Assembly (NCBI GenBank): GCA_963974475.1
Contig: CAXBCR010000013.1
Location: 1 to 64,000, forward strand
Reading direction: 5' to 3'
DNA length: 64,000 bases
From: CAJXZP01 sp963974475
Lineage (GTDB): Bacteria; Bacteroidota; Bacteroidia; Flavobacteriales_G; Salibacteraceae
In this document: positions 14,192-23,930 of the stretch, in pieces
Layout of the letters: every line of letters starts with the position of its first letter
How positions within the stretch are numbered: position 1 is the stretch's first letter
Notes under the pieces: model-generated
Databases searched by the model: none
The model's input: only the letters and a program-made list of their open reading frames with translations
What the model was told of the DNA's origin: nothing
Program-made: the position numbers and the translations under genes

Positions 14192-14785
14192 TTACGCTCT
14201 AACCGCCATAAGTTTGTAATGGTAATTACTTACCATTAAGGTGGTTAAAAGCATACTTGCAATTACCAGTGCCTTTACATCGAATAGGATAAAAGTAAGT
14301 AAAACCAAACTACCCAACGATATAAAAATTGAATTTATAGTCACCCTTTTTGCGATTATCCAAATTAGCATAAAAACCGCCAACGCTACTAAAGAAGGTA
14401 CTAACCATAGGCCCGCAAAAACACCAAAATAAGCTCCAGTGCTTTTTGATTTATTGAATTCGTTAAACACCGGAAAAGAATGTCCTAGAATAATAACGAA
14501 GGCTAAAATATATTGAAAAGGTATGGCATTAAATATTAATACTTCATTCGTATGGACAAACCCCAGTAAAGAAACAGCTAAAATTCCTTTTATAAATTCT
14601 AATGAAAAAACAAGGTAGGCCCACATTCCATTCCCAAACGAAAATTTATTTTCTGTCCAACCCCCTTTTGCATTGTAATCTTCTTGATCCACTCCAAAAA
14701 AAGCTGTTGCTACCCAAGCAGGTAAAGGCATCGCACTAATTTGCCAAACCAATAATGTAATAAGTATAATTTCTATTGCGCTCAT
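14192..14785 (-). CDS. PlsY-like integral membrane protein (divergent acyltransferase family)
   Basis: 197 residues from the chosen Met (MSAIEIILITLLVWQ); an upstream Met would add 13 residues. Five or so membrane helices. The pattern of FGNGMWAYLVFSLEFIKG followed by GHSFPVFNEF and GAYFGVFAGLW mirrors PlsY glycerol-3-phosphate acyltransferases, where the same positions read (S)GNPGATN...DxxKG and GHxFPV...GGKGVATxxG. Here the phosphate-binding GGKGVAT loop is replaced by NKSKSTG and motif 1 is also altered. It may have changed substrate or lost acyltransfer activity. The assignment is to fold, not to the canonical reaction. Confidence 0.55.
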   Translation of the reverse strand: MSAIEIILITLLVWQISAMPLPAWVATAFFGVDQEDYNAKGGWTENKFSFGNGMWAYLVFSLEFIKGILAVSLLGFVHTNEVLIFNAIPFQYILAFVIILGHSFPVFNEFNKSKSTGAYFGVFAGLWLVPSLVALAVFMLIWIIAKRVTINSIFISLGSLVLLTFILFDVKALVIASMLLTTLMVSNYHYKLMAVRA

Positions 14786-14792
14786 TAAGCGC

Positions 14793-14800
14793 CAAATATA
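14793..14800 (-). promoter_or_regulatory. Possible -7 promoter box TATATTTG
   Basis: An exact match to the Bacteroidetes -7 consensus TAnnTTTG on the minus strand, with a TTG about 21 bases upstream. The chosen start codon of the PlsY-like gene lies only 7 bases further, so a transcript from here would be nearly leaderless. The 85-base gap to the preceding gene is the largest break inside this gene block, so an internal promoter is plausible. Confidence 0.4.
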
Positions 14801-14909
14801 AGTCAAAACCGAAGTTATAAACAAGTTATAAACACAATATGAACAACTATTTGTTAGTTAAACTTGAATTGTACTGATTTTGCGTGGATTACAATTGTAA
14901 TTTTAAAGA

Positions 14910-17900
14910 TTACTTCGCATCCTCCAATCGCTGAATAAATAATGCCCGTGCTCGTTTTGATCCTGCTTGATACGAGTATTGTTTTTTCTCTCCTTCTCTT
15001 TTTATTCGTTTTTTATCCGACTTTATTTCCATCATTTTAGACATAAAGTCCTTATTGGAAGAGTACACCATCATTATTCCAGTGGAACCTCTATAACTAA
15101 ACATATACCATTTACTAGGAGAAACCTCCAGATACATTACAATATCCGTATTTCCTCTTTTTTGAACTAGCTCAATACCTCCATCAAACAGCATATTCAC
15201 CGAAGTCTTACCCATGTTGCCTACACCAATTTTACCTTGAGAAATATAGGATTTGGTATCCTCGTTCCACACCAAGTCAAGTTTGGAGAAGAAAATAGTT
15301 TTTCTCAATTCGGTTGGTACTTTCACATTTTTAGCCAATCCAATTCGACTAATCATTTCATCCGCAGCCTCTTTTGATAGCAATTCACGCAACGTTAATT
15401 CATAATTTGGATCTTCTTCCGTTGGGTTCAATTCTGATTTCTGAGCATCTGCTACAATCATATCCATCAACCCGTCATCAAATAAGAAATCAACAGTCAT
15501 AGAGGCATGTAACTTAGCTTCATTATTAATACTGTTGTAGGAATAATTTCCCACTGCTTGCACTTCTACCCGACCGGTTTTTTGGGTTAACTGCAACTTA
15601 CCTTCTCCTTCCAGCGAACATTTTTTGATATCAATAGCTACATAATTTCCTGGATAGGTGGGTTCATTCAGTTTCTGAAGATTGGAAATACGATATTTAC
15701 GTCCACTTGGATCAAACTCCAAATAGCCTGTAGCCAAACTAACATCCACATCTCGATAGCTTCTTTTTTGATCTATAAATGCACCATACATCAAATTTGA
15801 ATCACGTGGCATTATCATGGATGCGTACAATGCATTTTCATCCTGATCAATCATGTTCTCATCAATCTGGATAATAATTTCGTTTGGATCAACCTCTCCT
15901 TCAAATGTGAACCAAGTAGCAGGAATCTGTTCACATTCATGAACTAATCTACCATATCCATCAAAATTCAAATTCTTTCGATTCGCTTTTAAGCCTACAT
16001 CTCCTTTATAACGGTACATTGGACTTAACGAGAAATCATCATCGCCCAAAATAATTCCCTTTGCAAAGGTCTGACGCGTAGTATCTACTCCCACATCGGT
16101 GAATTCCAATATTTGAGTTAAGCCGTTTTCATCCACATAGTCATATTTACCAGAAGATTTAAACTTCCACCTACCGGTAATTTGCGTACTTGCATCATAA
16201 ATTTTATGATATCTAAATTCCGTATTTGCAATAATTATGGATGAATCTAATCGGTCCATTTTGGCTTCTTCATATATGGTAACCAGTCCTTTATTTGGGA
16301 TTATCTCAGCATCTGCCACATTGATTAACTTCACTTCGCGTGCTTGTAACCTCACTTTTTGAAGACTATATCGAGCTGTTTTGGCGTAAAAACGTAAGGA
16401 ATCTTGATGCGGGTTAATGGAAATAAATTCTGCTCCTTCTACTTGTACCTCATTTGCCCCATTTTTCACTTTACCACCAGCAGCAGAAAGCTCTAACTCC
16501 TCATTATCCATAAACCAGGTAAAACGATCCAAATACGCCTGATACATCACCCGATCAAACTTGGTTAAACTTGCTCCTGTATTTGAAACAAATTGTCCTT
16601 TTCTATCCTTAAAGTTGATATCTGCCATCACATTTTCAGAAGAAAAATCTAAAGTCGAAAATGATTTAGAAGACAATTCAAAATTAGAGGTGTCTGCATG
16701 AATATTGTAGAAAGTATAAATCATGGAATCGGAATACAATTTCGCTCCTTCAAACGCACTCATTCCTCTTCCTGTTAAATCAGTTGGCGTATATTTTAAC
16801 CTTCCTCTATGTTTTACATTTCCTCCAAACATTGTTATTGGAGATTTTCCTTTCATCGAGCTCAAAAAATATTCGTCTTGGTAGGGAATCCACCTTAACC
16901 GCGTTGTATCGGCTAATACATTTGGATATTCTACCGCTGCTAATTGTTCTTCAATTTCTACCATTTTGGTAACACCTCGCACCTCTTTAGGAAAAAAGTA
17001 AAAATTATCGGAAGCTGCTGTGGAGGTGATATAAGTGATGTACCCATCCCCTCTTAATCCTCTATCAGATAGATTAATTTCATTTTTAAAATGTCCTTTA
17101 TCTCCATACAATAAATACCCTTCAGGGGGTGCTTTTCGGGTAAAACCTAATGAATAATCCTCTTGTAAGGTTAAAGACTCTTCGATATCGGGTAAAATTC
17201 CAGCGGAATAAAATGTACCCTCAAAAGCAATTCCTTCATTTTTAAACTTATCCAACGAATCAATTTCAAATGGTTTTAACTCAAAGTAAAAATTGCTACG
17301 GTCATAGATTTTATTAAAAACCGATTTCTTGTCATAATAGGCATACGAGTTTTCCTTAGACTTAAATATAGGGTACTCCGGTATTATTTCATTACCCGAT
17401 TTATTTTTAGGGTGGTCAATTTTCAAGTCTCCCGTTAAATCCTCAATTACCGTACGCACTCGTGCCTCCATTTGGTAACCTCTAGAGTCTACTTCCTTGG
17501 TAGTTGCCCATATTTGCATAGAATCCAAAATTGGCATTTCCAATTTAAAGTCATCGTAATTAAAGGAAAATCCATTTCCGTAAAAATCCACTTTTCCAGA
17601 ACTAATTATTCCGTTAAAGTCGAAATTTCTATTACGTTTCATCACAATTATCCCGCTATCTGGCAACACTTTAACACTGTGGTTTTTACTTAATGTAACC
17701 GACTTTACCCCATAAATTGTCAAATCAAAATTCAGCAAGTTCAAGGTGGCATTTTTTCCACTTTTAGAACTGTTTCCGTTAGAATAAACCTGAATCACAT
17801 CAAAATCTTCCTTTTTACTGTTAGCGCTTACTTGATGAAACAATTTTGGATATAAGGTAACTTCTTTAATGTCTTGATTATAACTTAAATAGCCCATTAC

Positions 17901-19457
17901 TGTATAACGTAACAACATCGGTTCTACCCCGGTAACTGGAATTTGCAAACACCCTGTAATCTCTCTTAACGATAACACATTGGTATCATATTTTGTGGCG
18001 CATGATTTCATCCTAGCCAATGGGTGCCAACTACTAGCTCCCATCAGGTTTTCATAAAACGTTCGTTTAAAAAAACCTTCTGATTCAAAAGAAGCTGACC
18101 GATCCTTATCCATTCCAAAGGAGGTAAAATCTATTACCGGGTAATCCATTTTCCAACTTAACAACTGAAACCGCATTTCCACCTTATGAAAGGTGTTGGC
18201 ATAGGGAGTTTCAGACATTTCGCCTCGTACACGGATTAAATTAACTAATCTTTCATCGGTATAAAAATTCAATTTTAATCCTGGGTGAAGAATCGAATCT
18301 CCATCCATATAGATTACCACTCGAGCCGTAGAAGAAACAATACTACTACGAACCTTCTTTTTGTTTTTCACCTCTTTTTTATTCCCTTTTTCTGGGTCCT
18401 CCTCTAGTTCTTCATCCGTAGCATCATTAATATTCATTAAAAAACGCTTAGAAGTAATTTTCATAAACGGTTTGCCTTCTCTTTCAAATTGTAAAACGGC
18501 CGGTTCATCATCCGTTCCTGTTCCAATTATTCGACCTCCTTGTTGCGCAAATCCACCCATGTAATCCACTTCTTTTACCAAATCGTTGATTGGAATATGT
18601 ACATTATAGGACTGAAAACGAGGATAACTCGTTCTTTCTTGGGTTTGCTTAGCCAAAACCTTATCCACAAGTGAACCAATTAAAGGCTCCTTTAAAAATT
18701 TACTATTGTGGTAAATAACAGAATCGGCCTGATAATTAGAATGTTTTAAATCAATGAAATACGAATTAATATCCACCCAAACTTTCGTAGGGTCAGCCCC
18801 TGCACGTTTAAAGGTCACCTTACCAGATTCCCCTTTCCACGAATTATCGAATACGTTAAAAATCCCAGTAGTATTCAACATTTCAATTTGGTTTCCTTTT
18901 GCTTCGCAGCTCAAGTTAACATTGCCGAAAACAAGATTTACTGTTTTTGGGGTTACTTGAAATGTAAAATTATACTCATCCACTTTCCAATTTACTGATT
19001 TCGATTGAGTTCTATACAAAGATTTGGTATCAAAAAATCCCGTAGAAAAAGACAATAATTGTATCAACTTCTTTTTCTTGGCGGCACTTTTACTGTAATT
19101 CTCAATGACATCAAACCATTCGGCAAATTGATTTTTATCCATTCCCGATTCGGGATAGCGAATAATCATATCAATATAAGACGAGAAATCAGGAAAATTC
19201 CTAACTTTAATATTTACCAAAGCGTTAGCCTCATCTATAATTCTAGCTTGTTCATCAGCCGAATAATATTCAGACATCCAAACAGTCTCTAAGGCTTTCC
19301 CTAATTTTTCACTTTCAGATTTATTTGATTTTTGTAGATACCCTTCTACAGTTTTAGGAAACTTCTCAAAGTCCTTGGAAAATGCTTCCACACTTTTTTG
19401 AGATATCCCTACAAAAGGAATCAATAACAATCCTAAAATCCAAAAATATTTACTCAT
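14910..19457 (-). CDS. Very large exported beta-rich protein of unknown function
   Basis: About 1515 residues from the chosen start MSKYFWILGLLLIPF, which begins 1 base after the prmA stop; the longer open frame overlaps prmA and has no signal at its start. A signal peptide (ending VGISQ) predicts export. The body is a long series of beta-strand-rich segments with alternating short hydrophobic and polar stretches, no obvious repeats, and Tyr/Asp-rich strands (for example DFNGIISSGKVDFYGNGFSFNYDDFKLEMP split over the middle). A basic tail (KKRIKREGEKK) ends the protein. I do not recognise a named domain. Its fixed place behind DUF1599-BT_3928-tpiA-prmA suggests a conserved envelope role; OstA/LptD- or AsmA-like lipid or LPS handling is only a guess from the beta-rich repetition. 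Confidence 0.75.
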   Translation of the reverse strand: MSKYFWILGLLLIPFVGISQKSVEAFSKDFEKFPKTVEGYLQKSNKSESEKLGKALETVWMSEYYSADEQARIIDEANALVNIKVRNFPDFSSYIDMIIRYPESGMDKNQFAEWFDVIENYSKSAAKKKKLIQLLSFSTGFFDTKSLYRTQSKSVNWKVDEYNFTFQVTPKTVNLVFGNVNLSCEAKGNQIEMLNTTGIFNVFDNSWKGESGKVTFKRAGADPTKVWVDINSYFIDLKHSNYQADSVIYHNSKFLKEPLIGSLVDKVLAKQTQERTSYPRFQSYNVHIPINDLVKEVDYMGGFAQQGGRIIGTGTDDEPAVLQFEREGKPFMKITSKRFLMNINDATDEELEEDPEKGNKKEVKNKKKVRSSIVSSTARVVIYMDGDSILHPGLKLNFYTDERLVNLIRVRGEMSETPYANTFHKVEMRFQLLSWKMDYPVIDFTSFGMDKDRSASFESEGFFKRTFYENLMGASSWHPLARMKSCATKYDTNVLSLREITGCLQIPVTGVEPMLLRYTVMGYLSYNQDIKEVTLYPKLFHQVSANSKKEDFDVIQVYSNGNSSKSGKNATLNLLNFDLTIYGVKSVTLSKNHSVKVLPDSGIIVMKRNRNFDFNGIISSGKVDFYGNGFSFNYDDFKLEMPILDSMQIWATTKEVDSRGYQMEARVRTVIEDLTGDLKIDHPKNKSGNEIIPEYPIFKSKENSYAYYDKKSVFNKIYDRSNFYFELKPFEIDSLDKFKNEGIAFEGTFYSAGILPDIEESLTLQEDYSLGFTRKAPPEGYLLYGDKGHFKNEINLSDRGLRGDGYITYITSTAASDNFYFFPKEVRGVTKMVEIEEQLAAVEYPNVLADTTRLRWIPYQDEYFLSSMKGKSPITMFGGNVKHRGRLKYTPTDLTGRGMSAFEGAKLYSDSMIYTFYNIHADTSNFELSSKSFSTLDFSSENVMADINFKDRKGQFVSNTGASLTKFDRVMYQAYLDRFTWFMDNEELELSAAGGKVKNGANEVQVEGAEFISINPHQDSLRFYAKTARYSLQKVRLQAREVKLINVADAEIIPNKGLVTIYEEAKMDRLDSSIIIANTEFRYHKIYDASTQITGRWKFKSSGKYDYVDENGLTQILEFTDVGVDTTRQTFAKGIILGDDDFSLSPMYRYKGDVGLKANRKNLNFDGYGRLVHECEQIPATWFTFEGEVDPNEIIIQIDENMIDQDENALYASMIMPRDSNLMYGAFIDQKRSYRDVDVSLATGYLEFDPSGRKYRISNLQKLNEPTYPGNYVAIDIKKCSLEGEGKLQLTQKTGRVEVQAVGNYSYNSINNEAKLHASMTVDFLFDDGLMDMIVADAQKSELNPTEEDPNYELTLRELLSKEAADEMISRIGLAKNVKVPTELRKTIFFSKLDLVWNEDTKSYISQGKIGVGNMGKTSVNMLFDGGIELVQKRGNTDIVMYLEVSPSKWYMFSYRGSTGIMMVYSSNKDFMSKMMEIKSDKKRIKREGEKKQYSYQAGSKRARALFIQRLEDAK

Positions 19458-19458
19458 T

Positions 19459-20292
19459 CTATTTTTTATAAAACATAACAGTCGTCCATTCTCCAATAGA
19501 ATTCTGACGCACATACTCTAAATTATTTTTATTCGCTTCGGCTACCAAAACGGGTACATCTTCTTTATAAAAGCCACTAATATGCAACTGACCACCGGCA
19601 TGAAGCGCATGTGCATAAGCCTCAAATTGATCTAGTAAGATGTTTCTATTGATATTAGCCAAAACCACATCCACCATCAATCCTGCAATTTTCTCCTTTC
19701 CGCCTTGCGAAATTTGAATAAAATCCACTCCGTTACGTGCAGCATTCTCAATGGCATTTACGCTACACCATTCGTCAATATCAATGGCATAAATTGGTTT
19801 AGCCCCCTTCAACGCAGCGAAAATGGCTAAAACACCCGTTCCTGACCCCATATCTAAAACCGATTTTTCATTAAAATCGATATTACGCATGGCCGATAAT
19901 ATAAGATGGGTGGTGGCATGATGACCTGTTCCAAAAGACATTTTTGGGTCAATCACAATTTCGTATTTGTAATTTGGCTCAGGTTGATGAAACGTTGCTC
20001 TCACGCAAATTTCATCATCTACATATACCGGTTCAAAGTTTGATTCCCATTCTTTATTCCAATTTTGTTGGGCTAATTCTTTGGATTCAAAACTCACCAA
20101 AACGTCTTCATTATTCAATGTATCCACCGCTCTAATAGCAGATTCATCATACAAATCGGCTTCAACATAAGCTAATAAATGCTCTTCTTCTTCTACGAAT
20201 GATTCAAAACCAATTTCACCCAATTCGGCTGACAATAAATCAGACCAAGGATGAAATGGGTTGATAGAAAATTTTACTTCAAAATAATTCAT
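19459..20292 (-). CDS. prmA: Ribosomal protein L11 methyltransferase
   Basis: 277 residues. The SAM-binding Rossmann core shows VLDMGSGTGVLAIFA (motif I), preceded by the PrmA signature PKMSFGTGHHATTHL. LANINRNIL follows as the NPPY-like catalytic motif. The N-terminal ferredoxin-like substrate-recognition domain covers about residues 1-75. It trimethylates ribosomal protein L11 in the cytoplasm. The 5-base gap to tpiA and 1-base gap to the following giant gene indicate one operon. Confidence 0.95.
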   Translation of the reverse strand: MNYFEVKFSINPFHPWSDLLSAELGEIGFESFVEEEEHLLAYVEADLYDESAIRAVDTLNNEDVLVSFESKELAQQNWNKEWESNFEPVYVDDEICVRATFHQPEPNYKYEIVIDPKMSFGTGHHATTHLILSAMRNIDFNEKSVLDMGSGTGVLAIFAALKGAKPIYAIDIDEWCSVNAIENAARNGVDFIQISQGGKEKIAGLMVDVVLANINRNILLDQFEAYAHALHAGGQLHISGFYKEDVPVLVAEANKNNLEYVRQNSIGEWTTVMFYKK

Positions 20293-20297
20293 TCTTC

Positions 20298-21059
20298 TTA
20301 AATTGCATTAATTATACCCACAAAATCCGCTGCTTTCAAGGATGCTCCACCAATTAATCCACCATCGATGTCGGGCATTCCTATCAATTCTTTTGCATTG
20401 GTCGGTTTCATGGATCCTCCATACAAAATGCTAACATTCTCTGCTATTTCCGCTCCGTATTTACTTTTCACTAAATTACGTATAAATGCGTGCACAGCTT
20501 GTGCTTGTTCTGGTGAAGCAGTTTCACCAGTTCCAATAGCCCAAACAGGCTCATAAGCAATCACTACGTTTGCAAAATCTTCTGCCGATAGGTGGAATAA
20601 ACCTTCTTCAATTTGGGATTGTATAACCGTTTGGTAACTGTCATTTTTTCTATCCGCTAACACCTCACCACAGCAATAAATGGGTGTCAAATCAGACCCT
20701 ATCGCTTTATCCGCCTTGGTTGCCAAAATTGCATTTGTTTCATGAAAATACTCCCTTCTCTCAGAATGACCAATAATAGCCATTTTCGCTCCACAGGCAG
20801 ATATCATATTTGCACTGGTTTCTCCGGTATATGCTCCCCCATCGTAAGAAGAAATATTTTGTGAAGCCACATACACTCCTGGAGTGTTACCAACGCTTTC
20901 TGCTACAGCTAATAAACTCACAAAAGGAGTCCCAAAAACAATTTTGGTCCCCGTCAAATCGGTCGATTTTATCAATTCCAATACTTCGGTTACCAAATCC
21001 ACGCCTTCCTTTGGGGTAGTATTCATTTTCCAGTTTCCTGCAATAATTTTATAACGCAT
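20298..21059 (-). CDS. tpiA: Triosephosphate isomerase
   Basis: 253 residues, the family's usual length. It has GNWKMN (catalytic Lys), IIGHSERRE (catalytic His), AYEPVWAIGTG (catalytic Glu) and the C-terminal phosphate loop ILYGGSMKP. It interconverts dihydroxyacetone phosphate and glyceraldehyde 3-phosphate in glycolysis. It lies 3 bases after the DoxX-family gene in the conserved Bacteroidetes order DUF1599 / BT_3928 / tpiA. Confidence 0.98.
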   Translation of the reverse strand: MRYKIIAGNWKMNTTPKEGVDLVTEVLELIKSTDLTGTKIVFGTPFVSLLAVAESVGNTPGVYVASQNISSYDGGAYTGETSANMISACGAKMAIIGHSERREYFHETNAILATKADKAIGSDLTPIYCCGEVLADRKNDSYQTVIQSQIEEGLFHLSAEDFANVVIAYEPVWAIGTGETASPEQAQAVHAFIRNLVKSKYGAEIAENVSILYGGSMKPTNAKELIGMPDIDGGLIGGASLKAADFVGIINAI

Positions 21060-21062
21060 GTT

Positions 21063-22427
21063 TTATAAATTTAATTCTTTACTAATTTCTTTTAATGAGC
21101 TTAATTTTCTGAACGGGTATTTACCGATTACCGTTCCTTTTTTCAAAACAATTAATCCCGGATTAGACCGAATTATTGTCTTAAGAGTCGTGGCATCGCA
21201 CGTTAAAAACTCCAAATTCAATTGATGAGTTTGTTTAAAATTCTCGGTATCTTCAAAACTACTGGCAGACAATGCATAAATTGGTAAATGAGCTGCATTC
21301 ACCTCATCGGTCAACGATTTCACCGCTTCTTGCGCCTCTAAATTAGCATGGTCCAAATCGTAAGAAATCCACAAGAACACCACCTCTTCATCTAAAATGG
21401 AATAAGTATAATCCTCTTCGGTGGTTACCGATTCGAGTACAAAATCATGAATAGGTGGAACCACACCATCCTTAAAAAGATACTGTTCTCCAGTATTTAT
21501 AATTTCCAAATCCTGGTCTTTCCATATCTCTTTTTCCATGTAATCAATAGCCGAAACGATAGATTCTTCTCCAGAAGTTTTACTTTTCATGGTATAATCT
21601 ACGGTATATAATGGGGGCTCTTCACCCACCTGCAATTCCATGTTTTTTAGAATGTTTTCACCAACTGCAAAAGGTCTAAAATCTTTAACAGGAATATATC
21701 TCAGGGTATATATGGGTAATAATACCGTAAAAACAAAGGCAAATAAACCCATCAACCAACCTGCTTGGGCTTCTTTCATCTTTTTAACACCGAGCATTCC
21801 CGCAAATAACACGATGATAAACACTACTGGAAAGACCCAATGAGTTACTAATAGGGCAAACGCAGAAATTAAAACTAACGCAATGCTGTAGTACCAAATA
21901 TCTTTAGAATTAGAGTTGGGTTTAACCTTATTTCTTCCTTTAAAAATAATTATGGTAAAAACGAATAGAATTAAATCCTTCACAAACGAATCCCAAGGAG
22001 TGAATGGAATCGCATCACCAAAACAACCACAATCTTTAAAATAATGAATTTCACGTGCGGTAAACCCAAAAACGCCTTCCATGGAATGTGTGAAATCTCT
22101 TTCAAAATGTTCAAAAAACCAGTTTCCAATAGCGGTGTATCCGGTTAAAAAAGTAAAAAACACCATCATTATTAACAATAGCCATGCTGATAATTTAATT
22201 TTTTCACCCGCTATAAGTGCTGCTCCCAATACGATTTCTCCTACGGAAATAAATGCAGCCATCCATACTTCTGTTCCCTGAAAAAGGGTCCAATTTAAAA
22301 CATCAAATGCAAAATATTCTTCTAATTTATACGAAAAACCTAACGGGTCGTTGGCCTTAATTAAACCGGAAATTATGAAGAGCGACCCGACTAAAAGTCT
22401 TGATATAGTTACTTTATTAAATCTCAT
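21063..22427 (-). CDS. BT_3928-type DoxX/MauE membrane protein with thioredoxin-like C-terminus
   Basis: 454 residues. Residues 1-150 hold a four-helix DoxX/MauE-like membrane module (SRLLVGSLFIISGLIKANDPLG at the start) with a conserved CGCFGDAIP cysteine pair. Further helices extend to about residue 250. The C-terminal third (about 290-454) is a periplasmic thioredoxin-like domain (VVFLWISYDL and later GLIVLKKGTVIGKYP) lacking an obvious CxxC. The family is a fixed neighbour of tpiA across Bacteroidetes. A redox or electron-transfer role is inferred from the DoxX/MauE relationship; the reaction is not known. Confidence 0.85.
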   Translation of the reverse strand: MRFNKVTISRLLVGSLFIISGLIKANDPLGFSYKLEEYFAFDVLNWTLFQGTEVWMAAFISVGEIVLGAALIAGEKIKLSAWLLLIMMVFFTFLTGYTAIGNWFFEHFERDFTHSMEGVFGFTAREIHYFKDCGCFGDAIPFTPWDSFVKDLILFVFTIIIFKGRNKVKPNSNSKDIWYYSIALVLISAFALLVTHWVFPVVFIIVLFAGMLGVKKMKEAQAGWLMGLFAFVFTVLLPIYTLRYIPVKDFRPFAVGENILKNMELQVGEEPPLYTVDYTMKSKTSGEESIVSAIDYMEKEIWKDQDLEIINTGEQYLFKDGVVPPIHDFVLESVTTEEDYTYSILDEEVVFLWISYDLDHANLEAQEAVKSLTDEVNAAHLPIYALSASSFEDTENFKQTHQLNLEFLTCDATTLKTIIRSNPGLIVLKKGTVIGKYPFRKLSSLKEISKELNL

Positions 22428-22437
22428 TTTGGTTAGT

Positions 22438-22992
22438 TTAATTCACTTGTTCTTTTTCACTTAGTAATATCATCGCAAAAATGGCATAGTTAATCATGTC
22501 ATGATAATTTGCATCAATCCCTTCTGAAATAATGGTTTCGCCTTTATTATCTTCAATTTGCTTGGTACGATGAATTTTCATCAGTATTAAATCGGTAATG
22601 GAACTCACGCGCATTTCACGCCAAGCTTCCCCATAATCCGTATTTTTATTAATCATTAATGAACGTGCTATTTCCAAATGATTAGAATAATAATTCAATA
22701 CCTCCGTATCGGTCAACTCATCACTATCTGAAGGGCCTAATTCCAACTGAACCAATCCCATAACGCAATAGTTTACTATTGCTATGTATTCTGAAACAAC
22801 CCCTTCATCTACCTTAGACTCACCCGCATCTTCAATAGTGCTAATTCGTTTGGCTTTAATATATAATTGATCGGTAATAGAACTAGGTCTTAGCACCCGC
22901 CAAGCAGTTCCGTAGTCCTTCATTTTTTTAGAAAAAATATCTTTGCAGTTCGCAATAATTGAATCGTATTGTCTGAGGGTTTTCTCCATCAT
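22438..22992 (-). CDS. DUF1599 protein (nucleotide-modification-associated domain)
   Basis: 184 residues built of two similar halves. Each has a helical DYG(T/E)AWR motif (KMKDYGTAWRVLRPSSITD near residue 20-38 and KNTDYGEAWREMRVSSITD near 120-138), so it is an internal duplication of one domain. This is the DUF1599 family linked bioinformatically to nucleotide modification. It is the first gene of the minus-strand block and diverges from folP with a 41-base shared start region. The biochemical function is not established. Confidence 0.88.
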   Translation of the reverse strand: MMEKTLRQYDSIIANCKDIFSKKMKDYGTAWRVLRPSSITDQLYIKAKRISTIEDAGESKVDEGVVSEYIAIVNYCVMGLVQLELGPSDSDELTDTEVLNYYSNHLEIARSLMINKNTDYGEAWREMRVSSITDLILMKIHRTKQIEDNKGETIISEGIDANYHDMINYAIFAMILLSEKEQVN

Positions 22993-23033
22993 TTATATCG
23001 GTAAAATAGTGTAATTTTCATTTTTTATTAAGC

Positions 23034-23885
23034 ATGCAAGATAGGATAATCACAAAAAAGACTTCGTTAAATTTTCGAGGAAAATTAGAAGATATTAACG
23101 CCCCTCAAATAATGGGGATTTTGAACCTCACCCCTGATTCCTTCTATGACGGGGGGGCGAACAGCCACCTTGAATTGTCGATAAATAATGTTAAAAAAAT
23201 GTTGGATGATGGCGCGGATATCATAGATGTTGGAGCATATTCATCCAGACCAGGTGCCACACATATTTCCGAACAAGAAGAAATGGACCGTTTATTACCA
23301 ACCCTTATCGATATTCATCGCCAATTTCCTGACACCAAAATATCGGTTGACACGTTTAGAAGTAAAGTAGCCAAAGAGGCCGTAAATGCAGGTGCCGTAA
23401 TTATCAATGATATTTCGGGAGGTGATTTAGATTCTGAAATGTGGGCAACTGCCGCAAAATTAAAGGTGCCATATATTGGTATGCATATGCAAGGAAACCC
23501 TCAAAACATGCAGAAAAAGCCTACCTATACAAACGTTGTGGATGATGTTATTTTGGCTCTTTCACAAAAAATTGAGCAAATCAAAAAAGCAGGGATTGTA
23601 GACATCATTATTGACCCCGGTTTTGGGTTTGGTAAAACGTTGGACCAAAATTATGAAATGCTAAAACATTTACATGAATTTCAATTTCTTGGGCACCCCT
23701 TATTAGTTGGTGTTTCGAGAAAATCAATGATTTATCAGCTTTTACAAACCGATGCCAATCATGCCCTAAATGGAACAACAGCAATACACATAATAGCTTT
23801 AGAAAAAGGCGCACAGTTTTTACGTGTGCATGATGTAAAAGAAGCGAGAGAAGCCATAACCATTTGGAATAAAGTAAAATTTTAA
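23034..23885 (+). CDS. folP: Dihydropteroate synthase
   Basis: 283 residues with all family blocks: IMGILNLTPDSFYDGG, DIIDVGAYSSRPGAT, IINDISGG, IIDPGFGFGKT and LLVGVSRKSMI. It condenses 6-hydroxymethyl-dihydropterin pyrophosphate with p-aminobenzoate in folate synthesis and is the sulfonamide target. It is followed after 45 bases by cdaA, an arrangement common in Bacteroidetes. It starts 41 bases from the divergent DUF1599 gene, so the two share a regulatory region. Confidence 0.97.
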   Translation: MQDRIITKKTSLNFRGKLEDINAPQIMGILNLTPDSFYDGGANSHLELSINNVKKMLDDGADIIDVGAYSSRPGATHISEQEEMDRLLPTLIDIHRQFPDTKISVDTFRSKVAKEAVNAGAVIINDISGGDLDSEMWATAAKLKVPYIGMHMQGNPQNMQKKPTYTNVVDDVILALSQKIEQIKKAGIVDIIIDPGFGFGKTLDQNYEMLKHLHEFQFLGHPLLVGVSRKSMIYQLLQTDANHALNGTTAIHIIALEKGAQFLRVHDVKEAREAITIWNKVKF

Positions 23886-23930
23886 ACGAATTGTTAATCA
23901 ATGTCCGAATTGCACTAATATTGCGATAGC

